Source: Triplophysa rosa (taxonomy: Eukaryota; Chordata; Actinopteri; Cypriniformes; Nemacheilidae). Taken from it: 64,000 bases of DNA. Shown one piece after another: positions 40,280-60,400 of this stretch. The stretch spans positions 15,004,902-15,068,901 of the forward strand of contig NC_079910.1 of assembly GCF_024868665.1 (NCBI RefSeq), read 5' to 3'. Both the position numbers and the translations under genes were made by a program. The number at the start of each line of letters is the position of its first letter. Positions within the stretch are counted from its first letter, which is position 1. The notes beneath the pieces were generated by a model. It made no database searches. It was not told the DNA's origin and saw nothing but the letters and a program-made list of their open reading frames with translations.

Positions 40280-40724
40280 TTAAAGGGACACTTCACCCAA
40301 AAATGAAAATTCTGTCATTATGCACTCTTCTTCGAGTTGTTCCAAATCTGTATAAATGTCATTGTTCTGATGAACACAGAGAAAGATATTTGGAAGAATG
40401 CTTATAACCAGACAGATTCCCCCCATTGACTCCCATAGTAGGAAAAATTACTTTATCATTTTTTTTGGTTCTTTTGAACACAAAAGAAGACATTTTGAAG
40501 ATTGTAGATCAGCAAACAGTTCTGGGGCACTTTTGACTTGCATTGTCATTTTTCCTACTATAGTAGTTTACGGGGGGGGGGGGCAAAATCCATTTGGTTA
40601 TAAGCATTCTTCCAAATATCTTTCTATGTGTTAATCATAACAAAGACATTTATACAGAATTGGAACAACTTGAAGGTGAGTCAATGATGACAGAATTTTC
40701 ATTTTTGGGTGAAGTATCCCTTTA
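40280..40724. repeat. Full-length palindromic repeat of the TTAAAGGG family
   Basis: Starts TTAAAGGGACACTTCACCCA, ends GGGTGAAGTATCCCTTTAA. It probably lies in or just beyond the MCT 3' UTR. Confidence 0.9.
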
Positions 40725-41044
40725 ATTCTTTCAGGGCTGTTTTCTGTGATCCCCCATTTTTATACCTAAACATTATTTTCCTTATGTCTCTGTTGCCTTT
40801 AAAAAATTGTGAAAAGTACTACAAAAATAAATTTGAACTGAATTAAATTGAATGGGAGATATTTCCTTTATACAAAAAGGTATATAATGAAATGTTCTCA
40901 AACAAACAAAAATCTTCAGCATCACAAACAGCCACATCACTAAAAAAAGTGAATTCTCTATATGATTGTTGATTACAAAATCAAATGATACAGTAATATA
41001 TACAAAATATCCTTAACACAAATACAACAAACATAAAAAGAACT

Positions 41045-41203
41045 GGGCCCAGTTGCATAAAGCACCTTAATTAAGTATGACACTTAAGGGGTGATTTCCC
41101 TTTACCAAAGACAATAGGAGAATAACTTAAGTAAAACTTAAGGTATACTTAAGGACACACTTAAGGGAAAATTACACTTAAGGTGCTTTATGCAACCAGG
41201 CCC
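41045..41203. mobile_element. Palindromic MITE with GGGCC termini
   Basis: 159 bp. Left GGGCCCAGTTGCATAAAGCA then CCTTAA, right TTAAGGTGCTTTATGCAACC then AGGCCC. The interior repeats ACTTAAG units in both orientations and can fold over almost its whole length. Confidence 0.88.
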
Positions 41204-41378
41204 TGACCTTTAGTCTCTTATACACAGAGAAACACTGTAACTGATGGACTAACGTATACTGCACAATGCAATTTCAAGTTTAAAGCCAAAGAAAAGGCTA
41301 AAACAGCACCATAGTACAGTACCGTACATACTGTATATATATACTATATATATATATATATCAAAGAGGAATGTATGG

Positions 41379-46423
<5,045 letters not shown>

Positions 46424-46500
46424 CAGAAGTCTAAAGCTGCTGAGATACTCCTTTTTTTGCTTTATGCTGAATGTGGTTTCCACTAAACCACCTTCCACAG

Positions 46501-46502
<2 letters not shown>

Positions 46503-46562
<60 letters not shown>
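46503..46562. repeat. (CT)n microsatellite upstream of the kinase start, copy 1
   Basis: About 29 CT units, then GTGTGTGT. It lies 80 bases upstream (minus sense) of the kinase ATG, so it falls in the 5' UTR or promoter as a GA tract. Confidence 0.95.
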
Positions 46563-46570
<8 letters not shown>

Positions 46571-46679
46571 CTCTAGCTTGTCATCTACAGCGTAACAAAC
46601 TGATGTTGTGAGCAACGTGGCTGTGCTTCTGCAACTAGATGAGGAAATNCAGTTCTGATCAACCATTTAAAACTCTTCA

Positions 46680-50174
<3,495 letters not shown>

Positions 50175-50251
50175 CAGAAGTCTAAAGCTGCTGAGATACT
50201 CCTTTTTTTGCTTTATGCTGAATGTGGTTTCCACTAAACCACCTTCCACAG

Positions 50252-50290
<39 letters not shown>
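50252..50290. repeat. (CT)n microsatellite, copy 2
   Basis: Shorter version of the tract at 46503-46562, about 19 units, followed by unrelated sequence. It marks the right end of the duplicated block. Confidence 0.95.
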
Positions 50291-50294
<4 letters not shown>

Positions 50295-53200
50295 GAACTG
50301 AAGCATGACAAAACATTTTGACTCGCATTAAAAAACAGAAATAGGTCGAAAATAGACTCTTGAACGAAAAGAAGTTGATGAACATCAAATTCTAAAGAAA
50401 CCACAAGGAATTTAAAAGAGCGACATTGCTCAATAGTATTTTTAATGAATTCAAAATAAAAATGGGCGTGTCTGTTACCGTATTTAGGGCAGTAAATATT
50501 CTGCAGGATTTGGAATGGAATGTAAAACTCAAACATGGTATCACCGTCTATAAAAAGACATTAACATCATCACGTGCCATTCAGTTTGGGGTGTGGGTTT
50601 CTGTCTGCATTGTCTTTAAAAACAGCGTGTAAAAATAGCCACCAGTCAGATAGAAAGAGACAGACAAGACAGTAGCTCTCTGTGGTTGACACATTATTAA
50701 GACACCCAGTGATTAGTTCTGCTGATGTGATTTATCACTATAGAGCCAGGATTATTTAGTATTATAGACCGTTTCATCGGATGTGCGCGCCTGGACTGCA
50801 GTTAACTTCCGGTCTTGTGTTTAGTGTCTAATAACAATTTATATTTGATTTAATTTATGTTAATATCAATTTATATTATTATTTTATTGTATAATAGTTG
50901 TTTTAAATAAACGATTTGTTTAATTTTGTTGTATGTTCATTTGATTAAATAAACAATTTGTTGAATGTGTCCTGTGGTTATGACGCATTTAAAGAAACCT
51001 TATGGTACATTGACATCTAGCGGTTGAGCCTGGTATAGCAGTCTACATTCAAAATATTGTAGAGAAGTTTGGCAAACAAAGGATTCTTCACGGTTTCTTT
51101 TGCTTGTTATCAGAAATAATCTACAGGCACTCACTTACAGTATTTGCGAATGTGCACAGGAAGTGAAGGGCAGTAACGTTTGTTAATGTTGTCACTCTGA
51201 ATGCATTTAAATTCATTTAGATAGATCTTTCAATGTTAATTCTGGCAAAGAAGTACAAAATTCTCAGAATATTTTATAAAAGCCCTTATTCTACTCGATC
51301 ATGCACAGAAGCACAGTTGAATCACAATGTAAAGACTCATTAAAGCTGCTCTCATTTTACAGTTTTAATGAATGAAGTTCACATTCCTTGTGCAGTCCTC
51401 CCACGGGCTTTGAGCTCTAAATGCAGTACAAAATTGCATCATGCGTGTATAAATAATCCCTGTCTATTCTCATCCTGCCAAATGCTATAGATCAGATCTT
51501 GCTATTTTACTTGAAATGATTTCCAGGGCCAGGAGGTCAAAAACAAAGATGGTAAATGAACAATCGGCTAACAACAGGGCAGCCATGAAATACATTGATA
51601 TAATGTTTGTCTTTAGATCTGCTGCTCCATGTCAAAAGCGGTTGTTAGTGTAACGTTTACTATTGTTGCCACACGCTAAGAGAAAAGCATATAGTAGTTT
51701 TTATTGAAACTTCATAAATGTATTTGGCTAGAATTTGAATTGTCTATTTTGATTTCGTGGTGACTTTAGGACCCAAATACACATCATCCCTAGATGGATC
51801 AGTCATCAATCTGACTACAGCTCTCTCCTGACAGGATTGAAAATATGAGGATAAATATACACTGTCTCCTGCTGTCCGACAGAGGCTGATTTTAAATCGG
51901 GCACAGCGGCAGATGTCCAAATCCTGAATGACAGCTAAATGTATCCTCCAAATATCCTAAAATGTATTTTAGGGTGGAACACAGAATGTTACATTAGTTA
52001 ATGCCGTTGAATGTTCATATTATGTATGAATCACCTGCCATATTTCTCCTCTTCCACAAAGAAACAAAGTCATAGGAGTCTGATTGTCTGAATAATGACA
52101 GAATTTCAATTATTAAGTAATCTATCCCTTTAATGCACAGATTTAACCATTCTGTTGAACAGTTTATTACAGAACAGCTGACACAAATCGACATTTGCCT
52201 CAGTCTAAGTGTTTAAGAAACATTTATGACAGCACATTTTATTTACAGAAATGTGTGGAACTGCACGGGTAAAAAGAGCAAGTTAGAGATAAAACAATGA
52301 ACAATATAGCTTCAAACAGCCGGCGCGTCCCGTGCAAGACAAAATCATCAGTTGTGTATCATACGAACATAACAGCCAGCACAACAGTGAACTCCAGCGA
52401 AAAAAAGACATCGGCATGAATCCGAGATCGAACCAAACTCAAAAAAATGTAGAAAAGAAAATGATGTTTTTATTTGGAGGGCGGGTCAGAATTTGGTCTG
52501 TACATCAATCTGCCGTCAGCAGCCAATTGAGCATAAATTAAATAAATAAATATATAGAAGTCAAACGTGTAAGCAATGCTCAGTGTAACAGGTCTGGCAG
52601 CAGCTGCGTTTAGTTTACACGTGTAAATTCAGTGTTCACGAAACGTTAAAACACAGATAGCCAATAGATCACTAAAAATAAAACGGCTGTATGATCATAA
52701 ATGCAAAAACTGCTCAACAAAACATGCGACTCCAATGCCAGTCGTTGTGTTTTGGTAGCTGGAAGCTAATGTGGCTGTTGTAAGGCAGTGTATAAACTAT
52801 CAGACTTGGACCAGAAAGACACCTGCTACCCAACATCTTTCAAAATACAGCAACCATCTTAAAGGGACAGTTCGCCCAAAAATGAAAAATCTATCGTTTA
52901 CTCACCCTCAGATTGTTCCAAACCTGTCTACATTTATTTGTTCTACTGAATGCAAAGGAAGATATTTGGAAGAATGTCAGTAACCGGGCAGATCTCGTCC
53001 CCCATTGACTCCCATAGTATGTATTTTCCCTACTATGGCAGGTAATGGGGGATGAGATCTGTTTGGTTACTGACATTCTTCCAAATATCTTCCTTTGTGT
53101 TTAGCAGAAAAAATGCATTTATACATGTTTGGAACAATCTGAGGGTGAGTAAACAATAACAGAATATTAATTTTTGGGCGAACTGTCCCTTTAAGCGGGA

Positions 53201-54442
53201 ACGGTTTGTGCTTACTAAAATAGGATCCTGTGATCTTTTTTATCCTACTAGTATTGTACAATTTCCAAACAATAACCATTTGTGTAAAAGGCAATAAAAA
53301 AAGAATTTACTTGATCGTGACCATGTATGAATTTGGTAGTTGAACCTAATTTGTATTGCCAATAAAAACCTAATAATCAAATCTCCAAAATCTGTGAGCA
53401 CAATAAATTTGAAAAAAAAAAAAAACATAAGAAAATTTAAAAAGTTTGAATGAAAAGATGATCATGATCACACATTAAAAAAACGACTTCAGTCGTGTGC
53501 AGGGATGTACCGTAGATGTCTACCCATTAAAACAGCCAGGTAAACATTTTTTTACCGATGTAAGCCAACAAAAACAGCAGAACAGCACACATTAACACTG
53601 AAGAAATAAACCGTTAAAGACTATGTCAAATTTACATCCGGCGCACGTTACATGGCAACCTATTTACCTAAATCAAGTGTGTTAATCGGGTTAACCTTCC
53701 ATTTACATAATCGGCAATAAAACATGACTTAAAAACAGATTGACACGTGCCACATGCATGTGAGTATCCATGCATGTTAATGTATATAACACTGTTATCT
53801 ATGCCATATGACAGCAGCGCATAAGGCTCTGTAAGGGTGAGGTTCCTTAAACCAGTGTTTCTCACAAACAAACAAAGCAAAACAAAAATGTTCTGGATAA
53901 AAACAATGCATCCACCAGTCACAATTCAGAGCAGTTTTTAAAAGATGACAACATTGTCAATTCAGACGTCCTTTACAGTCCAACCTTCATTATTAGAAGC
54001 TCTTATTATTAAGACATCGGGTGTGGCAATGCACCAGCCGGCAGTTTCGCAGTTCGTTTTTTTTCAAACCTTTCAAAACATTTTGAGCAAAGTGCACGAG
54101 GGACAAGCATATCAGACACTTCTTTAGACACCGGAAACATCCCACCGAGAGGAACAGGAGATGTCTGTGCTGGGCTGTGGAACGTTTCGTGAACGCAATG
54201 AGCCAATGAGCGAAGAGAAACAACTCTACAGACCAGCAACAGTGTACGTATGTGCGACATCTACGGCAGATCTACGAATGCTGTGTCTTCAACATCTAAG
54301 ATGTGTCTCTGTGTTCTTCTCAGGATCCTTCATCGCTCTGAAGTGCAGGAAGTGAGAGTTCATTGCTCCGGGCAGTGTCTCTGCTCTCTCATTGGCTTCG
54401 TCTCTCTTCCAGTCTTTTAAAGTGTTCGTCTGGGGTCACAGG
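50291..54442. other. Region between the kinase 5' end and the plexin stop
   Basis: 50291-50850 probably contains the kinase promoter; a MEF2-like GTAAAAATAG lies near 50628. 50850-52140 is AT-rich with nothing recognised. 52140-54442 may be plxnb1 3' UTR and flank (minus strand), carrying one palindromic repeat at 52859-53195 and a poly(A) run near 53410. No reading frame here resembles a protein family. Confidence 0.5.
52859..53195. repeat. Palindromic repeat of the TTAAAGGG family
   Basis: Starts TTAAAGGGACAGTTCGCCCA, ends GGGCGAACTGTCCCTTTAA. The halves pair around CATAGTATGTATTTTCCCTA. Confidence 0.92.
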
Positions 54443-57400
54443 TCAAAGGTCAGTGACTTTATTCTCAACAGCTGCGGCGATCTGTTGGAGTCTGTATCCC
54501 AGCTGCATCTTCTGAGCTGTGGAGTCCTCCTCTAATGCTGTGATGATCTGAAGAGAGATCAAAAATAAAGATTCATTGATTCATTCAAGTTGTGTTTACA
54601 AACTTTAGACATTTTTTTCTTACCTTAAAGGGATAGACCATTGACTACACTGATACTACTAGAGTAGAAAAAAGACTACTATGGTAGTCAATGGTGCCCC
54701 AGAACGGTTTAATTTCCCACATTCTTTAAAAAATGTAAAATATTATTCATGTTGGAACAAATGTTTCATTTTTGGGTGAACTGTCAATTTAAGGATATGC
54801 AGAACATTTAGTTCTTCTGATGTATATGAATAATGCTAACACAACACTCATGTTATATTTGTTAACATTGTTACATTTGTTAATATTAATGTCAATGCAT
54901 TAGCTATCATGAACTAACAATGAACATTACTTCTACAACATTTATTCATCTTACAAAAAATTGTGCTTCAACTGCATAGAAATCCTGTTGCTTGAGGTGC
55001 TTAAAGCCAAAACTAGCAAAAAAAGAGGTTGTTTGAGGAAGTATTTTTACTTAAATGAGTGTTTTTATTTTGGAAAATCGTTTACTTGACTACATTATAA
55101 AGCATATATCATACTTTTTACCCCACTACATTTCATAAACAAATGTTTTTTTTAACCTTTTAACACTGAAGTACATTCAAATCTAGCACTTTCTTTTTCA
55201 TAGTATTTTTTACTAGATTTTCAAAATGTACTATATTATGTACATATTATTGTATGTAATTTGTTGTATTAAAGTTATAAAATGTAAAAAAAAACGTATT
55301 TATGAATTGTAGTAGAGTAAACTAATGATATACGCTTTGTAAGCTAGTGTAGTAATATTTACCAAAGTAAAAACACTCAAAAAAAGTAGATACTTGAAAA
55401 ATGTAACAGTAAATATACTTCACAACTACACAACTCTAATCGCATACAGTACTAAATTAAATCCTGACTCAAAAAAGTCTTACCAAAAATCTAACAAAAA
55501 TAATTTTATAAATTGTATGGTGCCCCAACTTGTCACACAAAAAGATATAATCAAATATTTACAAACACGTGAGGGGTGTACTCACTTCTGTGAGATACTG
55601 TATCTATTTATTCACGTCTGCTCCTGTGAGTTTGTGATGACAGTGCTTCACTAATTAGGACTTTAATCCAAAAATGTGCACATTTGTGTTAATTTAGATA
55701 TACTGACACACGTTTACTTCACATCTCTTTATACAGACCCATCATTTCTATTCATTTTTCATTAAAGGATGTGATATGATGAGTTTGAAACTCCGTTCAG
55801 CTTGTTTCTTCTGCTATTAGCGCAAATGTCATGCCGCTTTCTCCTGGGTCCTAAAGTACACCGTATTTCTCACAACACACGCAGACAGATGATTGATTGA
55901 GATGTTGTGTTTATATGAAAATCTGATTTACGATGTTTATGACCGCTCATCACAGGCTTACCATCAACAAGTCTTACCTGATCATAGTATTTGTTGATAT
56001 ACTTGTATAACTCATGCAATGCCACCAGATGATTCACTTCATTCGAGTAGTTCTGCAAGACAAGCACAGCCGTGTGAACATAAATGCACAAACTTTAAAA
56101 ATGATCATCTTAAATGCTGTATCCTGCAAACACTTACCCTGGAGAGTTCAGCTAGAGCCGAATTCATCTCTTGGTCACTGACGGGAATGGTTTGTCTTAT
56201 ATCGGAATAATATCTAGTGAAACATAATCATCAAGCTAGCGTGAGTACAATAATAATGTAATTACACGTTAATAAACACATTCGCTTCTATTTTGAATAT
56301 AAACGCTCACCTTTCCACCATTTGTTTGTAGCGTGGGATATCACGAGCATACAAAAGCTTATTGATTGGGGAATCCTGTATGTACAGGACATGAAACAAA
56401 AATAAAGCAAACTCATTACCACCTGAACCTTTTAACATGCAATTGTATGGCTGATTAGGACTGGCCGTCTCTTTCTGCTTTATTCTGATTGGCTCACCCT
56501 GCCCAGTTTGTGGTCGGCGATGGTGCAGGAATCCATGAAGGTCTGAGCGATGACTGACAGCACCGCGTCGACATTATCAGAGGCGTGAACGTCAAAAATG
56601 AACGGAGGGTTCTTCAAAATATTGATCCAGAATCGCAGCGGCAAACTATAAAATACAACCGAAATACAATAAGCTGTGAACCCAATGACCCAGAATGCTT
56701 TGCTCATACAGTTCAAAACTCCCACCTGTTTGTTTTCCATATGTGAATAGTCTCAGGGTCTGTAATGTTGTGCTGTGCGGCCTGGTCATCCAACAAATCG
56801 AAGAAGTATTTGACAGCCAGAGGAACCGGTCGACTGGTGCTCAAAATCACAGTGAACAAATCATCCACAAACTTCTGCAGTGTACCCTAAAAACACACAG
56901 AGAGAGATGCAGCGCTTGCGATTTGACATTAAGGGTGTGCTTTTAAAGTGGCGGTCGGTCTGTGTGCCGTACCTTCACAGACAGCAGTCGCGTGAGGTAG
57001 ATCTCAGGTATAGCCTTGGCTCTCTCACGGTCTTTATCTCTCAGACTGCCCCGTCTGTGTTTGGGTAAATCTGACTCCTCGTTGGCCTTCACCAGGTGCC
57101 ACTGTTTTACTCCTTCATCATCTCCATCTTCCAACATTGGAGTCTCTGAGAGAGAGAGAGAGAGAGAGAGGAAGAGAAAATGTTGGTCTGTTTTAGGGTC
57201 GGACTGTATGTTATTACTATTTAAAAATCCGATCTGAGCGATAAATCCGTATTGAGCGTTTAAAGGTCCAGTGATCTATTGACAGAAATGCAATATAATC
57301 TACATAACTGTCTTCAGAGGTGTATAAAGACCTTACATAACGAAGCGTTATGTTTTTAATACCTTAGAATGAGCTATTTCTATCTGAGCCATTGGCTGCA

Positions 57401-60400
57401 ATTCGCGACCCTACCACTAGATGCCGCTAAAGTTCATACACTAACTGAGGCTGAAACGCAGCTCACGAGACTCACTCTCTCCTGGTATGTAGTCATGGCT
57501 GTCGTGGTGGATTTGCTTGGACTGTCTGGACACCAGCGTCACTGTGGCACCATCGGGAACCTGCAGAGACAGAAAATGTGTCAATCGAAAACGCATTTTA
57601 CTCCCAGAAAACCCTCAAAATTAAAGCTCGAAAGACCTTGTAGTGCTGTAAAGTGTTAAGACGTTTCCAAGACCCCTGAGTCACCGATGTCAAATCCTGA
57701 TCCGACAGTATCAGATGACCGGCCATTCCTGCCCTCCATTCTACAACACGCACACAAACAGCAGACATTAGTTTCTTCTCACGACTGCATCGAGGTCTTT
57801 AAGCATCATATCAGCTCTGTTAAATCTTACCCAGATGAACAGAGTCTGGAGCGGGTCTCTGGGAATATGACGTCCCCTTGCACGTCTGTTCCAGGATCTT
57901 CTCCTTCACCTGAGTGATGGTGTCACAATCCAAAACTTTGGTGGGGACCGGTTGAGTCTCCGTGGTGCCTCCGCTGCTCAGCAGAACATTCAGAGTCTAT
58001 GGAACAACATTGAAACATACAGTCATTAGTTCGACCAGGACATTTTATTGTCACGTTATGTCATCAGATGAGTCTCTCTCACCAGCGTGCGGTACTCTAT
58101 GTCTTCTCGCAGGAGTCTGTTGTCGTTCAGCGTGTATTTAGCTTTGCCTGTAACGGCGTCCACGGGCCCTTTATCCACCTGATGCTTTATGGCTCTGAAC
58201 AGCATGTAGAACGCCTCGCCTGCCGTGTCCTGCCACGTAACAGATAAAACACCTCTAAATATAACACAATACGTGGACCACAAAACCAGTCATAAGTAGC
58301 GCGGGTATATTTGTAGCAATAGCCAACAATACATTGTACGGGTCAAAATTATGCTTTTATGGCAAAAATCATTAGGATATTAAGATCATGTTCCTCGAAG
58401 ATTTCCTACCATAAATATTTCAAAACTTATTTTTTTGTGAGTGGGCGCAGCAAAATCACGAACAAAAAAACTTGACTCGCAGCTAAACGCTCTTTGGGAA
58501 TTACCCACTCAAGTTTGGTATCTACGTAAAGTTTAGAATTTCAGCTGTCGTGTTCATCTACTCTCCACAACGTCATTACAGCGTAAGCCAATAGAGTGCG
58601 TTAAAACAAACCTGTTTCTTTTTATTTTATCTTTTTATTCAACAACCTGCTACAGTTCCTCTGATGGACAACTTTAAAGGCCATTTTCTCAATATTTAGA
58701 TTATTATGCCCTCTCAGATTCCATGGTTTTAAATAGTTGTATCTTGGCCAAATATTGTCCTATCCTCACAAACCATACATCAATGAAAAGCTTATTTATT
58801 CAGCTTTCAGTTGATGTATAAATATGACATACGAACCATTTGGATTTAAACCGAGTGTGAAGAAAACACAAAGAAACCACTAACCCTCAGGAAAGAGTAC
58901 AGGCAAATCGACATCCAGTTAGTCAACAGCTTCTCCACCACAGACTCAGTCCTGTTGAAGAGTCAATCCAGCTCAGAATCAATCATGTTAGCTAATGCAT
59001 GAACATATATGCCCGGTTTCACAGATAACGTTTAAGACTAGTCCCAGACTAAAATGAATGTTTGACCTGTCTTAACTGAAAAAACCTTGACATATCTTAA
59101 AATATGGCCATTGTTTTGTCCGTAGACTGTATAAAATATGGACGTAGTGTCCGTGACGTCACCCGTAGGTTTATGAAGAATAAAAATGAAGCCTAAAGTA
59201 GGCGGAGCGGTCGTCGCCATCTTGGCATCGCGCGTCACTCCCAGATAATCGAAAATGGGCAAAGAGGCGGGACGTGGGTGGAGCTGACGTGTCTGGTTGC
59301 TGAAACAAACCACGCCCGCCAAGGTCGACGTATTGGCGGTTGACATTTAAACGTTTACAGCGGTTTACAGCTTACTCTTGAGGTAAATTACCTGAAACTA
59401 CACAAAAAATGTGCATGTGACAGCTAAACGGACACCTGTCACTCAAGTGGCCACGCCCTTAATTATGCAGAATTTTAAGGCTTAATATAATCTAAACAGA
59501 TGAGTTATAAAAAAATTCACCCCCCTCACAGTTGTCATGAAGGGCAAAATTACCTATATAGACCAAAATAATGTTTTTTTGTGCTGTAAAGTTGGCCATT
59601 TTAACATGGGGCTCAATGAGATTCTGCTCTGTTTTGGAGCCATCCTCTAGCGGCCAGTCGATGAATTGCAGTTTCAGTCACTTCCGTGTTGGTTTCACGA
59701 GAGAGACCACGAGAAGATTGCCCCTTGCTTTTTTCTCAAGATGCAAACCAGTAATGTTCTTTTAAGGTATTTTTTATAAAAGTGCCTTTAATCTCCTTAT
59801 TTAACTAAGGTCTAGTCCTGGCTTAGGCTAAGCCTCGTCTGTGAAACCGGGCCATAGAGCGACAGTGAAAAACAGACTCCTCCGTGACATGAGGTGTGCT
59901 GACCTGCGCAGCATGAGTTTGGGGTTCTTAGTGGTGTACTGCTCCACCAGGTGACTCAGTAGAGTTTTTAAGATATCTGTGAAGTATTCCAGCTTGCCAT
60001 GTAGCGCCACCGTCAAGAGGGAGGCCACGTACGCCCTGTCCCTCGGAGAGAAGGTCCGCTGGGCTTCCAGAGTGTGAATGAACTGTACAGACATGCATAA
60101 ACAGATGAAGACCTCAAAAAACGTCTTCACGGTACATTTTTCTTCTCAGGTGAAGCTTACCTTGGTGAGGAACAGTTTGCTGTTGAGAAGGTTGGAGAGC
60201 TGAACCAGGCCTTGCTCCACGGTGGCCCGGCGACAAGTCGGAACATCAAGATCGCGCCTCAGTGGTGAATCTCTGTGACCGGGGAAAAAGATCCTCTCGG
60301 AGTATCTACGATAGTCCAGGAACGGAATTCCAGATCCCATCAGATCGCTGGATACATCCATCATCTCAGTCATGAGATCTGCATATAACACACAAGCACT

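Larger units (their letters stand above)
39970..41378. other. Convergent intergenic region between MCT and the SRPK-like kinase
   Basis: Holds the MCT 3' UTR (one AATAAA at about 40826-40831), a palindromic repeat (40280-40724), a MITE (41045-41203) and a TATA dinucleotide tract (41335-41362) just before the kinase stop. A G run at 40571-40580 lies inside the palindromic repeat. Confidence 0.6.

Noticed and set aside
54161..54355. 64-codon frame downstream of plxnb1
   Set aside because: In the probable 3' UTR; no family resemblance.
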